From NCBI GenBank assembly GCA_015680685.1, contig MNCI01008673.1:308722-372721 (forward strand): 64,000 nt of DNA, given 5' to 3'. The notes below the pieces were generated by a model. It worked only from the letters and a program-made list of their open reading frames with translations. It was not told the DNA's origin and searched no databases. Positions 34,214-46,989 of the stretch are shown here, piece after piece (the stretch's first letter is position 1; each line of letters starts with the position of its first letter). A program made the translations under genes and the position numbers. Source of the DNA: Gnetum montanum (lineage: Eukaryota; Streptophyta; Gnetopsida; Gnetales; Gnetaceae).

Positions 34214-35140
34214 TGATGAGCATTAATAAGTCATGTTGATAGGCCCTTGTTGATGTGGCCTCATCAACAGGCCCCCATCGATGGGGCCCCATTTACATGG
34301 TGTTGCCTCATTGATGGGGCCATGTCAACGTAGCATTTGCTACATTGGGGAGGCCCCATCGACGTAGCCCTAGAGCAAAAACTATAAATATGAGCTTCCC
34401 AACTGTGTTTATGAGGAGAATTGATAGTGGTAGCAAAGCTCTTGTAGTTTTTACATTTGAAAGTTAAAATATTTTCTTGAGTGCCTGCAGTAGGAGTCAT
34501 TTTGAGCATTGTTGTACTTGAGCATGATAGTGTGTACGACAATAAAGATGAACTTTTTGATAAACCTTGTAGCATTCTAGATAGTTTAGATGTTCATTCA
34601 TGCAATTAATGCTTTTAGTTATTTATTTAATGTTTTCTAGTAATCAAGCTAATTAAGCAAGATAAGCTAGATAGATTAAATACATAAGTATGATTACTTC
34701 AAGCATAACACGTATTTGCTTGCTAATCCCAGTAGCGTTATTACTTAGTGTAGCTAGTAGTGTAGCACTGGGTAACCTAGTAGTGTATACATGGGTTTAG
34801 GACGTGTACAAAAAGTGGGATTGGATGCTTGTGTTAGGACTAGCTAGAGACCAATTAGTTAGTTAAATCAAATTAGTTATTAAATTACTTCATCTCTCTT
34901 TTTAAGCACCAAAGAACACAAAACATAGAACGATAAAAATCATATTCCTTGATTACACTTAACCATATCATGTGCATCACAAGTGTAATTGGGAAAACAA
35001 TGGATGACCTTTGGGCAAGATTCACTTCCTAGAAGACTAGTGCACCAGAAACTAGAGAGTCCACAGAATTTGACCAAATCATGTGTGAACGCTTCATGAT
35101 TTGTATGATTGAGCATAGGTGTACCTTCAGTTACTCATCA
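34214..35140 (+). repeat. Element A 5' LTR
   Basis: 927 bp. The U3 part has repeated GGGGCC/CATCGATG units including the 14-bp perfect palindrome at 34273-34286, then a CTATAAATA box near 34382. It carries a segment of about 50 bp (near 34320-34370) absent from the 3' LTR. Confidence 0.88.
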
Positions 35141-35141
35141 T

Positions 35142-35160
35142 TGGTGCCATTACTAGGGAC
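35142..35160 (+). other. Element A primer-binding site
   Basis: TGGTGCCATTACTAGGGAC starts two bases after the LTR. It is a degraded form of TGGCACCGTTGCCGGGGAC, the version preserved in element C (58216-58234, minus strand). All changes are transitions. Confidence 0.8.
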
Positions 35161-35289
35161 TTTGTTTTTGAAACGTGCACTATCTAGGTTTAGTGGATAT
35201 CATTAATATCATTGGACAAACCCCAAGGTTGATATCATTTCAAAATAATATAACTGCAAAAGCACATTGATTATTTTGTTTGTTGCAAA

Positions 35290-37330
35290 ATGTCTTCTTC
35301 TTACAAGAAAAATGATACGAAACCACCAGTCCCACAAGAGTGCAAAGTGACATACTCATTCAGATGAGTATGTGCCTAATTTCATCTTCATCCTACATCA
35401 GGATGAGCAATTGTGATGGTGTGATATGGAGGAAAACATTGTATTACCTCTAGATTGATTTGTGCCCACGATGCTGCTTCAAACTCTAAGGAAGTTAGGC
35501 ATATCAAATCTTCAAGAGGAATGTGTTGTGAATGGTTATGACATTCGGGACTACCATCCCATTGACACACAATGTAGGTGAGATTGACATCAAGAGAGGC
35601 ATCATGAGGATGCTAAGGGAAAATGGTTCACAAATCCCTTGTTCCTACTAAATCAAGATGACAATGAGGATCCTTCCTTTGAAGGCTCTTAGCATGAAGA
35701 TTCTATATCCTTTGTTATTGGTGATGAGGGTGTGACCATGAATTTGCAATCTATAATACACAATTTGGGTTCAAAGAAAGATGGCAGTCAAGGCAATGGA
35801 TCAAATAAGCATCAAGATGATATGAAAATAATGAACGTGGCCGTGATACCCAAGGGGGAGTTGGTAGATTTCATTATGGAGGCAGTTCTCCTCCCTCTTC
35901 CCCCTCTTCATTTGCATTTGTTTCTTCTTCCTCTTCTAATTTTAAAAGACGCTGCAGAAGGAACAATTGTGATGGAGGTGAGAATTGAGGCAATAATCCT
36001 AATTGACATGCCCACAATAATCAAAGGGGTAATAGAGGACATCATCAGCAACAATGAAATCATGATGATGATGAGCCTCTGTCGACAACTCAAAGCATGC
36101 TTAACATTGTAGAGGTAGTTAAGATCCCAACTAGGCATGTAAAAGATAGTTAGATCAAGTGCTTAGACATGAATAATATCCCAATATTTGAGGGGGGATA
36201 TAACTCTGATCCACAAACACATCTACAAGCTTTCCATGGTGCTTGTGCCTTATAGAACATTGAAAATGATTAGCAAAAACTCAAGCTCTTCCCCAAGACA
36301 CTCATCAAAGAAGCTAAAAGCTGGTACTGGTCCTTGGAATTGAAATCCATCCACTGATGGAGTACGATGCTTGAGCTATTTAATGAAAAATGTTAGCCAT
36401 ACTCTAGAGTGTCCAATTTGAGAAGGCAAATCCAAGGCTAGAAATAGGGAATACATGAACCCTTGGATGCTTCCATGGGAAGATATTACTCTTTCTTACA
36501 CTAATGCCCTAGCCATGGTTACTCTTAGAGGGAACAACTTTGCCACATCATAGATGGGCTCCGAGTAGAAACTAAAAGAATTCTTGGGGTTTATGCCCAA
36601 GGGAGACTGTCTAAATTACAAGCTCATTAGATCCAAAGGTTGATAGAGTAGGTAGCAAAAGAAGAAGGTGAATTGCAACAAAGGAAAAGTGGAGAGGAAT
36701 ATAATAGGAACTCATCCATTAGGAAAAGAGAGGTCCAATTCTGTGATGAGGAGGAGTCACCACTTAATGAAGTGGTGAATAGGAAAACCTTGCTCATACA
36801 AAAATCTATTTCTAATATTTTAGCTAAGGTTGATAAATTATGGAACTCTTTGGATGAAAAGTTCCAAGCTCCTATGAAGATTGTTGAAGCATCTAAAGAA
36901 CAGAATTGTGATTATGACCGTAGGAGGCAGAAAGAAGCTAAATGTGCCTACTAGAGAGGCAAGGGAAAAGTTCTTGTAGTTGAAGAAGTTGTGGAGATAG
37001 AATTTGATGATAATACTGGTTGTGACATTTGTTAGTATGAACATTTGAAGGGATGTTATCTTGTGCTATCACACTTACAAGAGTCTGGGGTGTACACATT
37101 GAATCCATGACTAGCATGTAGGCAAGCACCTAGACAATTACCTTATCCTCAAGACAATCCAAGGCAATTCCACTAGCAATAACAAGTTTATTACCCAAGT
37201 GGAGCTCCACCATAATCATATGAGTAATACCAATAGTGGCACCAACCACAATCATGGAAAATGCCACCACCAAGACAGTAGCACCCTTATAGGAATTTAG
37301 ATCCATATGGGTATTATATTCGGCAACCCA
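35290..37330 (+). pseudogene. Element A gag remnant
   Basis: Starts at ATG 35290 (MSSSYKK...PPVPQ) and follows element C gag (58120 leftward) throughout: NNIPIFEGGYNSDPQTHLQA, KLFPKTLIKEAKSWYWSLEL, then an unusual CX2CX3HX3C cluster near 37022-37056. Stops are frequent. At 36253 and 37033 element C has Gln, and at 36271 it has Trp. The longest open piece is 36673-36954. Gag would form the element's particle. Confidence 0.8.
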
Positions 37331-37699
37331 TTTCTCCATGAAGCTTTGCAAGCCATGCATCATTCTAACATCACTATTATCCTCTAGAGTACCATTAAAC
37401 TCACTCACCATCTACTTGAGGAGAGCATCCATATCCATACCATCCTCCACATGTGTCTACACACATTCCTCTTTCCTCATAGCCACAACAACAAAATGCT
37501 ACAAGGGATATGAATTTATAACTAGCCTTTCAGCTGAGTGGTTTAGATAATCGTTCCAAGAAACGATCATTTTTTCAATCCAAAAATCCTCCCCAACCCT
37601 CACAACCTAATATGGCTGCTTGCCCTGCATATCTAGCACCCTCATCCTCTGCATCAAATACATTCAAGTGCCCTTCAAAACAAATGTTACCTTAGATCC

Positions 37700-38000
37700 A
37701 CACTGTGATGCTAACTCATGCAGTTTTTGATTGGCTCAAGGTTGGCAATATCTCCATGAAAAGATTTAACCTAGGAAGTCCTCTTATTTACTTATAGGTC
37801 GCTGGACATGAGCCATGCAAGGCTCTTCTTGATTTTTGTTTTGGTATCAATCTCATCTCTCATGATATGTATAAATTCTGAAACCTACTGCCTCTCAAGA
37901 AGAGCAACATTCATTTCGGATTGGTAGACCAGTCAATCACTGTTCCTTTAGGACTAGTGGAGGACATTGTTACCATTTTTTAGCAGGTGGTCATATCCTG
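37700..38000 (+). pseudogene. Element A protease remnant
   Basis: Corresponds to element C KALLDSGFGVNLIS, but reads KALLDFCFGINLIS: the catalytic Asp is kept while Ser-Gly is Phe-Cys. Upstream VFDWLKVGNI and downstream IIMRRAWLS match retropepsin flanks. It cannot be active. Confidence 0.75.
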
Positions 38001-38317
38001 CCAATTTTCTAGTGATTAAGGTTGAGAATTGAAAAGGTGACTTCCCCATCATTATGAGAAGGGCATGGTTAAGCATGATTGATGCACGAATGGGCATAAG
38101 GGACATCTTCTTGGAAATTTTCAAGGAAAATGAATTTGAACAATTAGATAAGAAGCATGTTCCATGCATCGTATATAGTGATAATAGGTGCAATTGTGTG
38201 CAGAAAATTTGATCCATTAAAAGTACATACATTAAAGCATGTAATGAGTGTGCATAAGACATAGATATCCAAAATTTTTTGTATGTAATAGCCACAAAAT
38301 AGGAGGGCATCCAGTGG

Positions 38318-39900
38318 TTGATATCTGACTCTGACAATAACACATCATGCATAGAATCAACTGAGAGCCTAACATGTGCTTATGTCAAAGGCATGGATGA
38401 ACTTAATCAAGTTCATCACCAAATCTTTGATGATGAAAATGATAATACCTATTGGGGAGAGTTGGAGATCCTTGCTAATTTCAAGCAAGAGCCCCTAGAG
38501 TTAAAAACTCTACTAGCCGACATAGAGTATGCATTCTTAAACAATGGTAAGCCGGTTATCGTTAATGCCAAACTTGCTCTTGAACAAAAAGGAAAGCTGT
38601 TAGAGGTGGTTAAGAAGTGGCCAATAGCCTTTGCTTGGTCATATCCTGACCTAATTGGAATTGATCCAAGGATATGCTAGCATCGCATGTACACTGACCT
38701 AGCCATGAAGCTAAGAAGGCAACCACAAAGGTGGCTGAACCCGAAGTTGAAGTAGATTGTCAAGGAGGAAATAGAACAACTCCTTAAGGTGGTGGGTCTG
38801 CATCAACTTCAGGCTATTGAACATGGCAACATTTAAAGATAATTTTTAATTTTCATTTGTGGACCAAGTGTTGAACACTATCTTTGGGCATTGTTATTAT
38901 AGCTTCTTGGATGGTTATAGTGGCTATAACCAAATCCAAATTGCACTAGAAGATTAGGCCAAGACAACATTCATGAGTCCTTGGGGAACTTTTGCATATT
39001 GTAAGATGCCATTTGGCCTATGTAATGCCCCCATAACATTTCAATACTTGGTCCTTAGTATTTTTCAACAGTAGGTTGGTAGCAGGGTAGAAGTCTTCAT
39101 GGATGATTTTTCTACTTGTGGGGCTACATTTGAGTAAGCTTTGGACTGCCTTGAGCAAGTATTGAAGAGATGTGTTGAAAAAAATCTTAAGCTCAATTGG
39201 TAGAAGAGCCATTTAATGGTCCAAGAAGGCATAGAATTGGGGCATAGAGTTACCCAGGTGGGCATTGAGGTAGAACTAGAAAAAATAAGGGTTATCCAAT
39301 GAATTACACATCAACTAGATACAGTTAAAGATGTTCAATCATTCCTTGGATACACTGACTACTATCGATGATTCATAGAAAATTTTTCTAATATTGCAAA
39401 GTTGTTGGTAGATCTTACAAAGAAAGATGCTTCATTTATTTGGACCAAGGAATGTGAACATGCATTCCAGCAACTAAAAGACAAACTCGTAGAAACTCCA
39501 ATTCTACAGGTACCAAATTGGTCTAGACCATTTCACATAATGATAGATGCATCTAATTATGCTTTGGGAGTAATGCTTATGTAGTTGGACAATAAGAAAT
39601 GTCCATACTACATCCATTGTGTGAGCCGAAGCATTGTGGATGCATAGCTAAATTATATCACAATGGAGAAAGAATTAATGGCAGTGGTGTATGCTCTTGA
39701 AAATTTCAAGTTATAAAGTATTTGTGCACATAGACCACAGTGCCATTTGCTTCCTAATGAGTAAGCTAACTATGAGCCCCCATATCATACATTGGCTTGT
39801 AATCTTACAGGAATTAGATATCACAATGGTAGATTAGAAAGGGTTTGAGAACATGGCTACTGACCACCTCTCTTAATTAACATGGGATAACAAAGAGGAG
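38318..39900 (+). pseudogene. Element A reverse transcriptase and RNase H remnant
   Basis: The connector (38318-38680) ends in PIAFAWSYPDLIGID. RT motifs follow: FLDGYSGYNQIQIAL, TTFMSPWGTFAY, MPFGLCNAP and the catalytic VFMDDFSTCG (about 39095-39125). RNase H begins with the thumb/connection FIENFSNIAKLLVDLTKKDA (about 39375-39430), then HIMIDASNYALGVML and KELMAVVYALE. Stops include positions after LED, LNW and VMLM that are Gln in related elements. A shift lies near 38830. Confidence 0.85.
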
Positions 39901-39959
39901 GAAAGCCCACTCTTCGATCAATTTTCAAATGAACTACTCTTTACAGGAGTAATAAATGA

Positions 39960-41110
39960 CCAAGTGCCTACTGAAACAACATGGTACAATGACATCCTCA
40001 CTTACCTTCTCACTCAGGAGATGCCACAAGATCTAGACTTTAGGAAGAAGCAAAAGTTTCTTCATCGGGAAAAATACTTCTTGGAAATCAATGAACACAT
40101 TTACAAGGTATGTGTGGATGGCCTAGTTGGTTGGTGTGTCACTGATATAAATCAACTATGCATTCTCTAGGATACTCATGAAGGTCTTTGTGGAGGCCAC
40201 TATGTAGGGAGATGCATAGCCATAAATATCCTAATGGCTAGATACTATTGGCCTATAATATTTAGGGATGCCCACCAATTTGTCTGATCTTGTGAGTGTT
40301 GTCAACAAGATGGTGGGATGACTGCATGAATGGAGGATCCTCAACAGTGGATTCAACCACTAGAATCCCTTGACATATGGGGCATAGACTTCATGGGTTC
40401 CATCATGCCCATATCCAATCGAAAGGCATATATCATAATAGCTGTTGACTATTGCATCAAATGGGTAGAAGTAGCAGCCATCATCCACTACTGCTAGATT
40501 TGTACAATAACATGTTGTAAACAGGTTTGGAATGCCACATGCACTGATTTTTGACATAAACTAACAACACCCTATCACTCCCAAGCCAGCAGTCAAGTAG
40601 AGGTAACTAACTAGGAGATCAAAAAGATCTTAACAAGAACCATAAGCAAATATAGGAGAGATTGGAGCACAAAATTCAACAATGCCCTTTGGGCCTACCG
40701 CTCAACATGGAAACTTCCTATTGGCTACTCTTCCTACGAGTCAGTGTATGAAAAACTTCCAATGCTTCTAGTTCAATCTAAGCTTCGTACACTCTCAATA
40801 GCCTATAAAATAAATCTTGACCTCAGTCTAGCCCAAAAAGAAAGACTAATAAACCTCAACGTGCTAGAAAAAAATCTATTTGTGGCCCTATCTTTGAATG
40901 AAGTGCACAAGGCATTCAACAAACAATGACATGACTTGAGAATATGCAAAATAAAATTCCAATAGGGAGATAAGGTTCTCTACTAGAACCCCACACATGT
41001 ACCATAGAAAACTAAGTTTCAAACATTATGGGAGGGACCTTACATAATTGCTGAAACCTTTTTTTCTAGGGCCATGACCATCTAGAAACCTGAGAGCCCA
41101 AATAAAAATT
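39960..41110 (+). pseudogene. Element A integrase remnant
   Basis: The HHCC zinc finger is visible as DTHEGLCGGHYVG ... CECCQQ, then WGIDFMGSI (first catalytic Asp) and KWVEVAAI. The second Asp region is partly deleted: FGMPHALIFDI runs straight into an NTLSLPSQQSS-like remnant near 40560. The C-terminal AYRSTWKLPIGYSSYESVY region is present. Multiple stops and shifts. Confidence 0.8.
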
Positions 41111-41780
41111 AGTTGATCAACATCCAACAAATAAAGCCTTTCCATGAGCCTAAGTAAATCAGTACAATAAATACCTCTATGAATGGATAACCACGTTCAA
41201 TTTTTCAGATCTCCTACTTCCAACTCAGTTGTGGGAGAGATGGCCATCCATGCTAATCATCCATATGATTTCTCAGTTTTTCTAATTTTTTGTTTTACAC
41301 ATTTTTTTCTTTATAGATTTTTATTTTAAAAATTTTTGATTTTAAAAATTTTTCCTATTTTACACCATCTTTGTTTTACACCATCGTTAGTACATTTGAA
41401 TCTTTCTTAAACATTTTACACTTTCTTATATTTTTGACTTTGTTTTGTTTGAGTGTGATTTTTAAATTTTGACTAATAAAAGTGCTTTATTGCCACAAGA
41501 CACAGTGGTTTCATAGCTGCTACTAATGGTGGTTTGTGCTTTATGTTTGGTTTGTTGATGTCTGATTTCTATCTTTGAATTTTTGTACCAATGACTTAGT
41601 CATGGTTTCTTTTTCATGAAATAGGCAGTGAGTTCACAACATCCACCCATTCACAAACTCTATGGTTTTTCTTGTTTTGGAAGTTTGAGGTCCCTTTCAA
41701 TAAATAAACTTTTAATTAATTAGCGTCCTTGGTAGTTTCCGAAATTGGAAAGGATTGAAAAGTTTGTATAGTGATTGCAG

Positions 41781-44585
41781 ATGGCACTAAAAGGAAAGCA
41801 CATGCATGAAGTAGGATTGTCTCGACCAAGGGAGAAAAAACCTAGAATTGAAAGAGGCCAAGAACATCCCCAAGAAGAACCACTTGTAACCCATGCCACA
41901 GGTCCTCTTAGGAAGGAGGCAGAAGTAGAATCTATTAGATAGATTCTAGAACTAGCAACAGTAGCAATAGAACACTCCCATCGAGATGATGAGCCTACAC
42001 AACCAGAAAACCTCAAGGTGACCTTAATAGAGGCCTGCTTGATTAAATAAAATCAAGAGAGATCCAAAAATTGGTGCTCAAGGAGTTAAATTTTTACCCT
42101 TTCTTGGAGCATGCACTGAGAGAAGTGTAGGACCAGCTGAAGGCCTCTCCCATGTGGCAAATCATCACTTCCATTGGGGAGTGGTACATAGGAGAGACAT
42201 TTTTACTCTGGAATAATAGGTAGCCTGGAGCAATAGTAAAGATCAAGGACATCTTAGTGTCCTACTCAACATAGGCCATTGCTATAGTGTTTGGGTTAAC
42301 CAAAATAGGGGCAAATTTGACTAAAATTCCAATGCAAGAAGATTTGAGTATAAAGAAAGAATGGATGCAATGGTGTTATGGTGTCGACTGCAAGGAGTTT
42401 GGTGTGCTCACATCGATAGAAAGGATTCATTACAAGATTATGGCCTTTCACCTCAATCCCACGGTGAGGCCAAGCAAAATCACTACCTTCTTTACCTAAG
42501 CATGTGCTGCTCTGAGTGGGAGATTCTCAGTCACCTTTCACAGTTGATCTATCTAGAGATGGAGAAGTGGTTCAAGGAAAATGAACGTGGAAGAAAGGCA
42601 CTTCCCTTTCCATGCCTCATCAGAAAACTGTATTGAAGGGAAGGGATAGTTTGTTACACTAATGATACTATCAGAACTATTCTAGTCACCAACTGGGTAA
42701 AAATGATGAAGGATAAAATGCCTATGACTATAATTAATGAAGAGGAGCAGCGACCACCACCACCACCACTCAAACAATAGTGTCGAACATTGCTACAACT
42801 GGCCAATAGTTGCAAGAGTACAAAGAATGGCTCTTTAGTAAACAAGAGCAAAGAGCATGTACGAGTGGTGGAAACCCATCCCTATACAGATCAATCATGA
42901 GTCATCTTAATGAGGTGGCCTAAATGATCAGTTTGATGGATGAGGGTGGATCCATTTTCTTAGCTCGAAAAACATAGCTACTTGTGAGGTTAAATATGAG
43001 TGCTAGAGAGGTTACAGTATCTCTTGTAGAACAGTAGTCACTCCCAGAAATTTTTGGGAACACTGTAACCTTCTTGGTGCCCTTGGAGGAGTATGAAGGG
43101 GCAACTATTTTGGTGAAGTGGTCGTTGATAGGATTGCTAAAATGCTCAATGCACCTATAGCATCTGCACTAGATGTCACTACACTTAAGGATGTGCAAAC
43201 ATTCATAAGAACTACAAGCAATAGAATAAGTGCATCATAGCATAAAGAATTGCTCGACCAATTGGTGGGAACTAGGCAACTACTTCCGAATGTCTTTACC
43301 CTTTCAGGCCACATCACTATAACCTAGTTAGAGTTGCTAAAGGTAAGGGGTAAAAATATCATATTGGAAGGGCAACTTAAAACACCTAGAGAGTAGAATG
43401 AATGCTTGGCTCTGAAAGTTATTGAATTACGAGCCTAGATTGTTGATCCTACATTTCTCAACCTAGCACTAATAAGAGATGAAGCTATGTAATAGGTTTA
43501 GACCAAGCTCAAAGGGGTTGAGGATGCAAGAGAGACGGTGGTGTTCTACAGATCCTTGGTAGAGGCCATATAGCATAATATTTAAAAGGCCTTAGATCAA
43601 ACCCACTAAGAGAATGTTTAGTTGACTGCAGAAAATCATCACTTGTGGAATGTTGATGCATACATGAAACAATTAACATATTTCATCCATCAATAGCAGG
43701 AGCAACTGGCCAAAGCAAACACAAAATTGAGGAGATTGGTAGCAAAAAATAGGAATCTCTCCATGAAGGAAGTTTGCGCACTTCACCAGAAAATTGCAAT
43801 TGAAGTAGCTACTTGAAAATTAGAGGCTCTCAAATAGAAGAGAGTTAAGGATCATTATAGAGAGTAGGTCGGTCTACAGAAAAAAGTAAATGAGAAACAC
43901 ATCTAGTTGATGAAGGCAAAGGTAAATGAGACCCTCCAACAACTCTAGTAAGGAAAAGAGTTGTGACAACCCATTGTTAATGGGATAGATGCCTATAACA
44001 AAGTGAAAATTTTCATGAAGGACTTGCAAATCAAGGAGATGATAGAGTATATGGAGCTTGCCAATCTTTGTTATGTAAATATGGCCATGTTGACTACCAG
44101 ATAGCTATGGTTAGAGTTAGAGAAGCAGGTGGCTAGTTCATAGTTGTTGTACAAGGCTGAGTTTAAGCACCACAAGGACATCAAGGACAAGCTTCCAGTG
44201 GTTAATGCTGAACTTGAAGTTCTCAGGGCATGATTTATAGATCAACGATCAACTACTGAGAACTTGGCTAAGAGGATGATTGAATACCAGGAGTTGCAAA
44301 ATGCAGTCAAGGCATTCGACATCAAACATAAATAGTTCACTGCCTAGTTTGTCAATGTTAAGGAAATGATCTTAATCATGTCCTATCTGTGGGATATACC
44401 CATTCCAACCAACATTGGTGATGCCATGTGGACCGTTAATGATCCCTGGAGTAAGGAGAAGAAGATGAAGGCATTACTTGATGATTTTTTCCTTCCACTA
44501 GAGGTTACAGCTATAGTAGGATAGGCATAACTGCCTCAACTACCACACATGCCTGAAGCTGGCGAAGGTCCTTTAGAGCCTTAGG
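41781..44585 (+). pseudogene. Element A third ORF, coiled-coil rich, unknown function
   Basis: A degraded sense-strand ORF of about 930 codons between integrase and 3' LTR. It starts at ATG 41781 (MALKGKHMHEVGLSRPREKK). The first third contains YPFLEHALREV and GEWYIGETFLLWNN, a globular-looking part. From about 43640 to 44350 the reading is Lys/Glu/Leu-rich with heptad patterns (LRRLVAKNRNLSMKEV; LQKKVNEKH). It sits where Athila elements carry an env-like ORF, but no signal peptide or membrane segment is evident. I do not recognise the family. Confidence 0.55.
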
Positions 44586-44849
44586 AGCCACCACCACCTG
44601 GGATTGTTTGATCTTATCCACTACCTTCATGCCATCAAAGGAAGTGTTGTCCAATTATTTTTGTGTAGTCATCCCAATGGTGTTCAATTTTGTGTCATGA
44701 ACACTGCAATTTTGCAATGTGTTGATCTATACACTTGGGCACTTAATTTTGTCAAAGTTAGTTTGTTTTATTTTGTTAAGAGTTAGTTAATAATCCCATA
44801 CCTTACCAATTTTGTAAAAGAACTCAAGGATGAGTATTCATTCATTCAT

Positions 44850-44856
44850 GGGGGTA
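44850..44856 (+). other. Element A polypurine tract
   Basis: GGGGGTA directly before the 3' LTR. The same tract, with ACTCAAGGATGAGT upstream of it, precedes the LTR of element C (minus strand, 53035-53041). Confidence 0.75.
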
Positions 44857-45753
44857 TGATGAGCATCAATAAGTCATGTTGATGAGCCCCCGTTGATGTG
44901 GCCTCATTGACTGGCCCCTGTTGATGGGGCCTCGTTTATGTGGTGTTGCCTCGTCGATGGGGCCCTAGAGCAAAAACTATAAATATGAGCTCCCTAGCCA
45001 TGTTTATGAGGAGAATTGATAGTAGTAGTAGAGCTCTTACAGTTTTTACATTTAAAAGTTAGAATATTTTCCTAAGTGCCTGCAGCAGGAGTCATTAAGT
45101 GTATAGATATTTATTCGAGCATTGTTGTACCTGAGCATGATAGTGTGTACGGTAATAAAGATGAGCTTCTTGATAAACCTTGCAGCATTTTAGATAGTTT
45201 AGATATTTATTCATGCATTTAATGCTTTTAGTTATTTATTTAATGTTTTCCAGTAATCAAGCTAATTAAGCAAGATAAGCTAGATAGATTAAATACATAA
45301 GTACAACAGCTTTGAGTGTAACACGTATTTTCTTGGTAATCCCAATAGCGTTATTGCTTGGTGCGCCTAGTAGCGTAGCACTTGGTAACCCAGTAGTAGA
45401 TATGTGGGTTTAGGATGTGTATAAAAAGTAGGATTAGATGCTTATGTTAGGACTAGCTAGAGACCAATTAGTTAGTTAAATCAAATTAGTTATTAAATTA
45501 CTTCATCTCTCTCTTTAAGCACCAAAGAACATAAAACATAAAATGATAAAAATCATATACCTCAATTACACTTAACCATACCATGTGCATCACAAGTGTA
45601 ATTAGGAAGACAATGAATGACCTTTGGGCAAGATTCACTTCCTAGAAGACTAGTGCATTGGAAACTAGAGAGTCCATGGAATTTGACCAGATCATGTGTG
45701 AACACTTCATGATTCGTATGGTTGAGCATAGGGGTATCTTCAACCACTCACCA
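44857..45753 (+). repeat. Element A 3' LTR
   Basis: 897 bp, from TGATGAGCATC to CTCACCA. Clearly diverged from the 5' LTR by many substitutions and two or more indels, so the insertion is old. Confidence 0.88.
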
Positions 45754-45758
45754 CTTTT
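45754..45758. repeat. Target-site duplication of element A, right copy
   Basis: CTTTT, identical to 34209-34213. Confidence 0.85.
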
Positions 45759-46250
45759 ACTTACCCATTGGCTTAAGGGTAATAAGGCAATGAAAAATAA
45801 TGCTTCATGCCTAGGTTGTGACAGAAATCTTTTGTTTTGTGGCTACTAAATTATGGTCCATTATCTATAACTATGAGCTATAATGTTATCTAGGATAAAC
45901 TTGTAGACTTGGTTAGATGTAGTTTTCCTTAGGGGAATAGCCTCAACCCACTTGGTGAAGTATTTAGTTGTGGTGATGATGAAGTTATGCCCTACGGAAG
46001 ACTTAGGCATTATAGGTTCAATAATATTCAACCCCTATCATTGAAAGGACCAAGTGATCTGAGTTGCGTGCAACTCAGTTGATGACATGTGTATAAGGTT
46101 ACTATGCCATTGGCACATGTCACATCACTTAACCTTCTACATGCAGTCACTTTCCATATGCGACTAGTAGTATTCTAACCATCTAATGTTAGTGGCCATA
46201 GCCCTAGGTCCTATATGTCCCCCATAAACACCTTGTGAACCTTCTCTAGG
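45759..46250 (-). pseudogene. Element B integrase, core and N-terminal part
   Basis: Minus-strand motifs in order: GVYGGHIGPRAMA, CDMCQ, WGLNIIEPIMPKSS, KWVEAIPL and YYP-ANG-V. The first catalytic Asp (WGID/WGLD in relatives) is Asn, and the Glu of the usual GQVEA motif is Lys. Both fit single G-to-A changes. Element A sits exactly at that Glu codon. The C-terminal half continues at 34208 leftward. Confidence 0.8.
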
Positions 46251-46559
46251 ACTTTTTTGGATTTAGTTTTACCCAAACACTTAATGTGTTATCACCTACA
46301 ATGAAATACTGCTTCAAGGATTTATGTACACTATTCTTTTGAGTAGTAGTCAGGCCTTGTGAGAATTTACCATGCATAAGGTAAAATTTGATATTGTCAT
46401 ACCACTCCTTGGTAGGAGCAGTATGAATGATGACCACAAAGGTATCCTTAGTGTTCTGTGTGATGGAGATAGCACAATCCATGGTTAAGGTGGACAACTT
46501 ACTAAACATATTTGATGTAACATTAAGGGCTAGTGTCACAATTACATTAGCTATGACAT

Positions 46560-46950
46560 TCTCATTTTGGGGTACGTGTGGGATATCAACGTCTACAAAT
46601 TGTTGTAACAATGGCTTCCCTAGGTCGCAATAAGGTTGTAAGAGTTTGGCTTTGCACACATACACTTCAGTTACTTGGTTAACCATAAGTTGTGAATTTC
46701 CTTTGATCATTAAGTGTCTAATTCCTAGGTCATGTGCTACCATCATTCCTCTGATCAAACCCTCATACTTTCCTATGTTATTGGTACATAGAAACTCAAA
46801 ATGATAGGCAAAGGGTTGGATTTCACCAAATGGAAATGTTATGATCGTAGTGGTACTAGTCCCATGGGTAGTTACACCTTTGTAAAGTGCATGACCGCCT
46901 CATAACCCTCAAGCAATTGGCTAACAATGTTAATGTGCTCATTAGGGAAC
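46560..46950 (-). pseudogene. Element B second RNase H (archaeal-type) domain
   Basis: Minus-strand reading gives GKYEGLIRGMMVAHDLGIRH then LMIKGNSQLMVNQVT and KLLQPY. This is the additional RNase H typical of Tat/Ogre Gypsy elements, placed between the first RNase H and integrase. In other Tat elements the motif is GDSxLVVNQ; the Asp is Asn here (KGNSQ). The open piece is 46246-46758. Confidence 0.75.
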
Positions 46951-46989
46951 TCAAGATCTATGGTTGCTTGGTCATCAATAGGTGAAACT

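Larger units (their letters stand above)
34214..45753 (+). mobile_element. Element A: full-length decayed Athila-like Ty3/Gypsy element
   Basis: LTRs at 34214-35140 and 44857-45753 begin TGATGAGCAT and end in an imperfect CTCATCA (right copy CTCACCA). A primer-binding site, gag, protease, reverse transcriptase, RNase H, integrase, a long third ORF and a polypurine tract lie between, all plus strand. Reverse transcriptase before integrase is Gypsy order. The catalytic box VFMDDFS and the third ORF downstream of integrase fit the Athila group. A 5-bp duplication CTTTT flanks it. Inserted into the integrase gene of element B. Confidence 0.9.
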
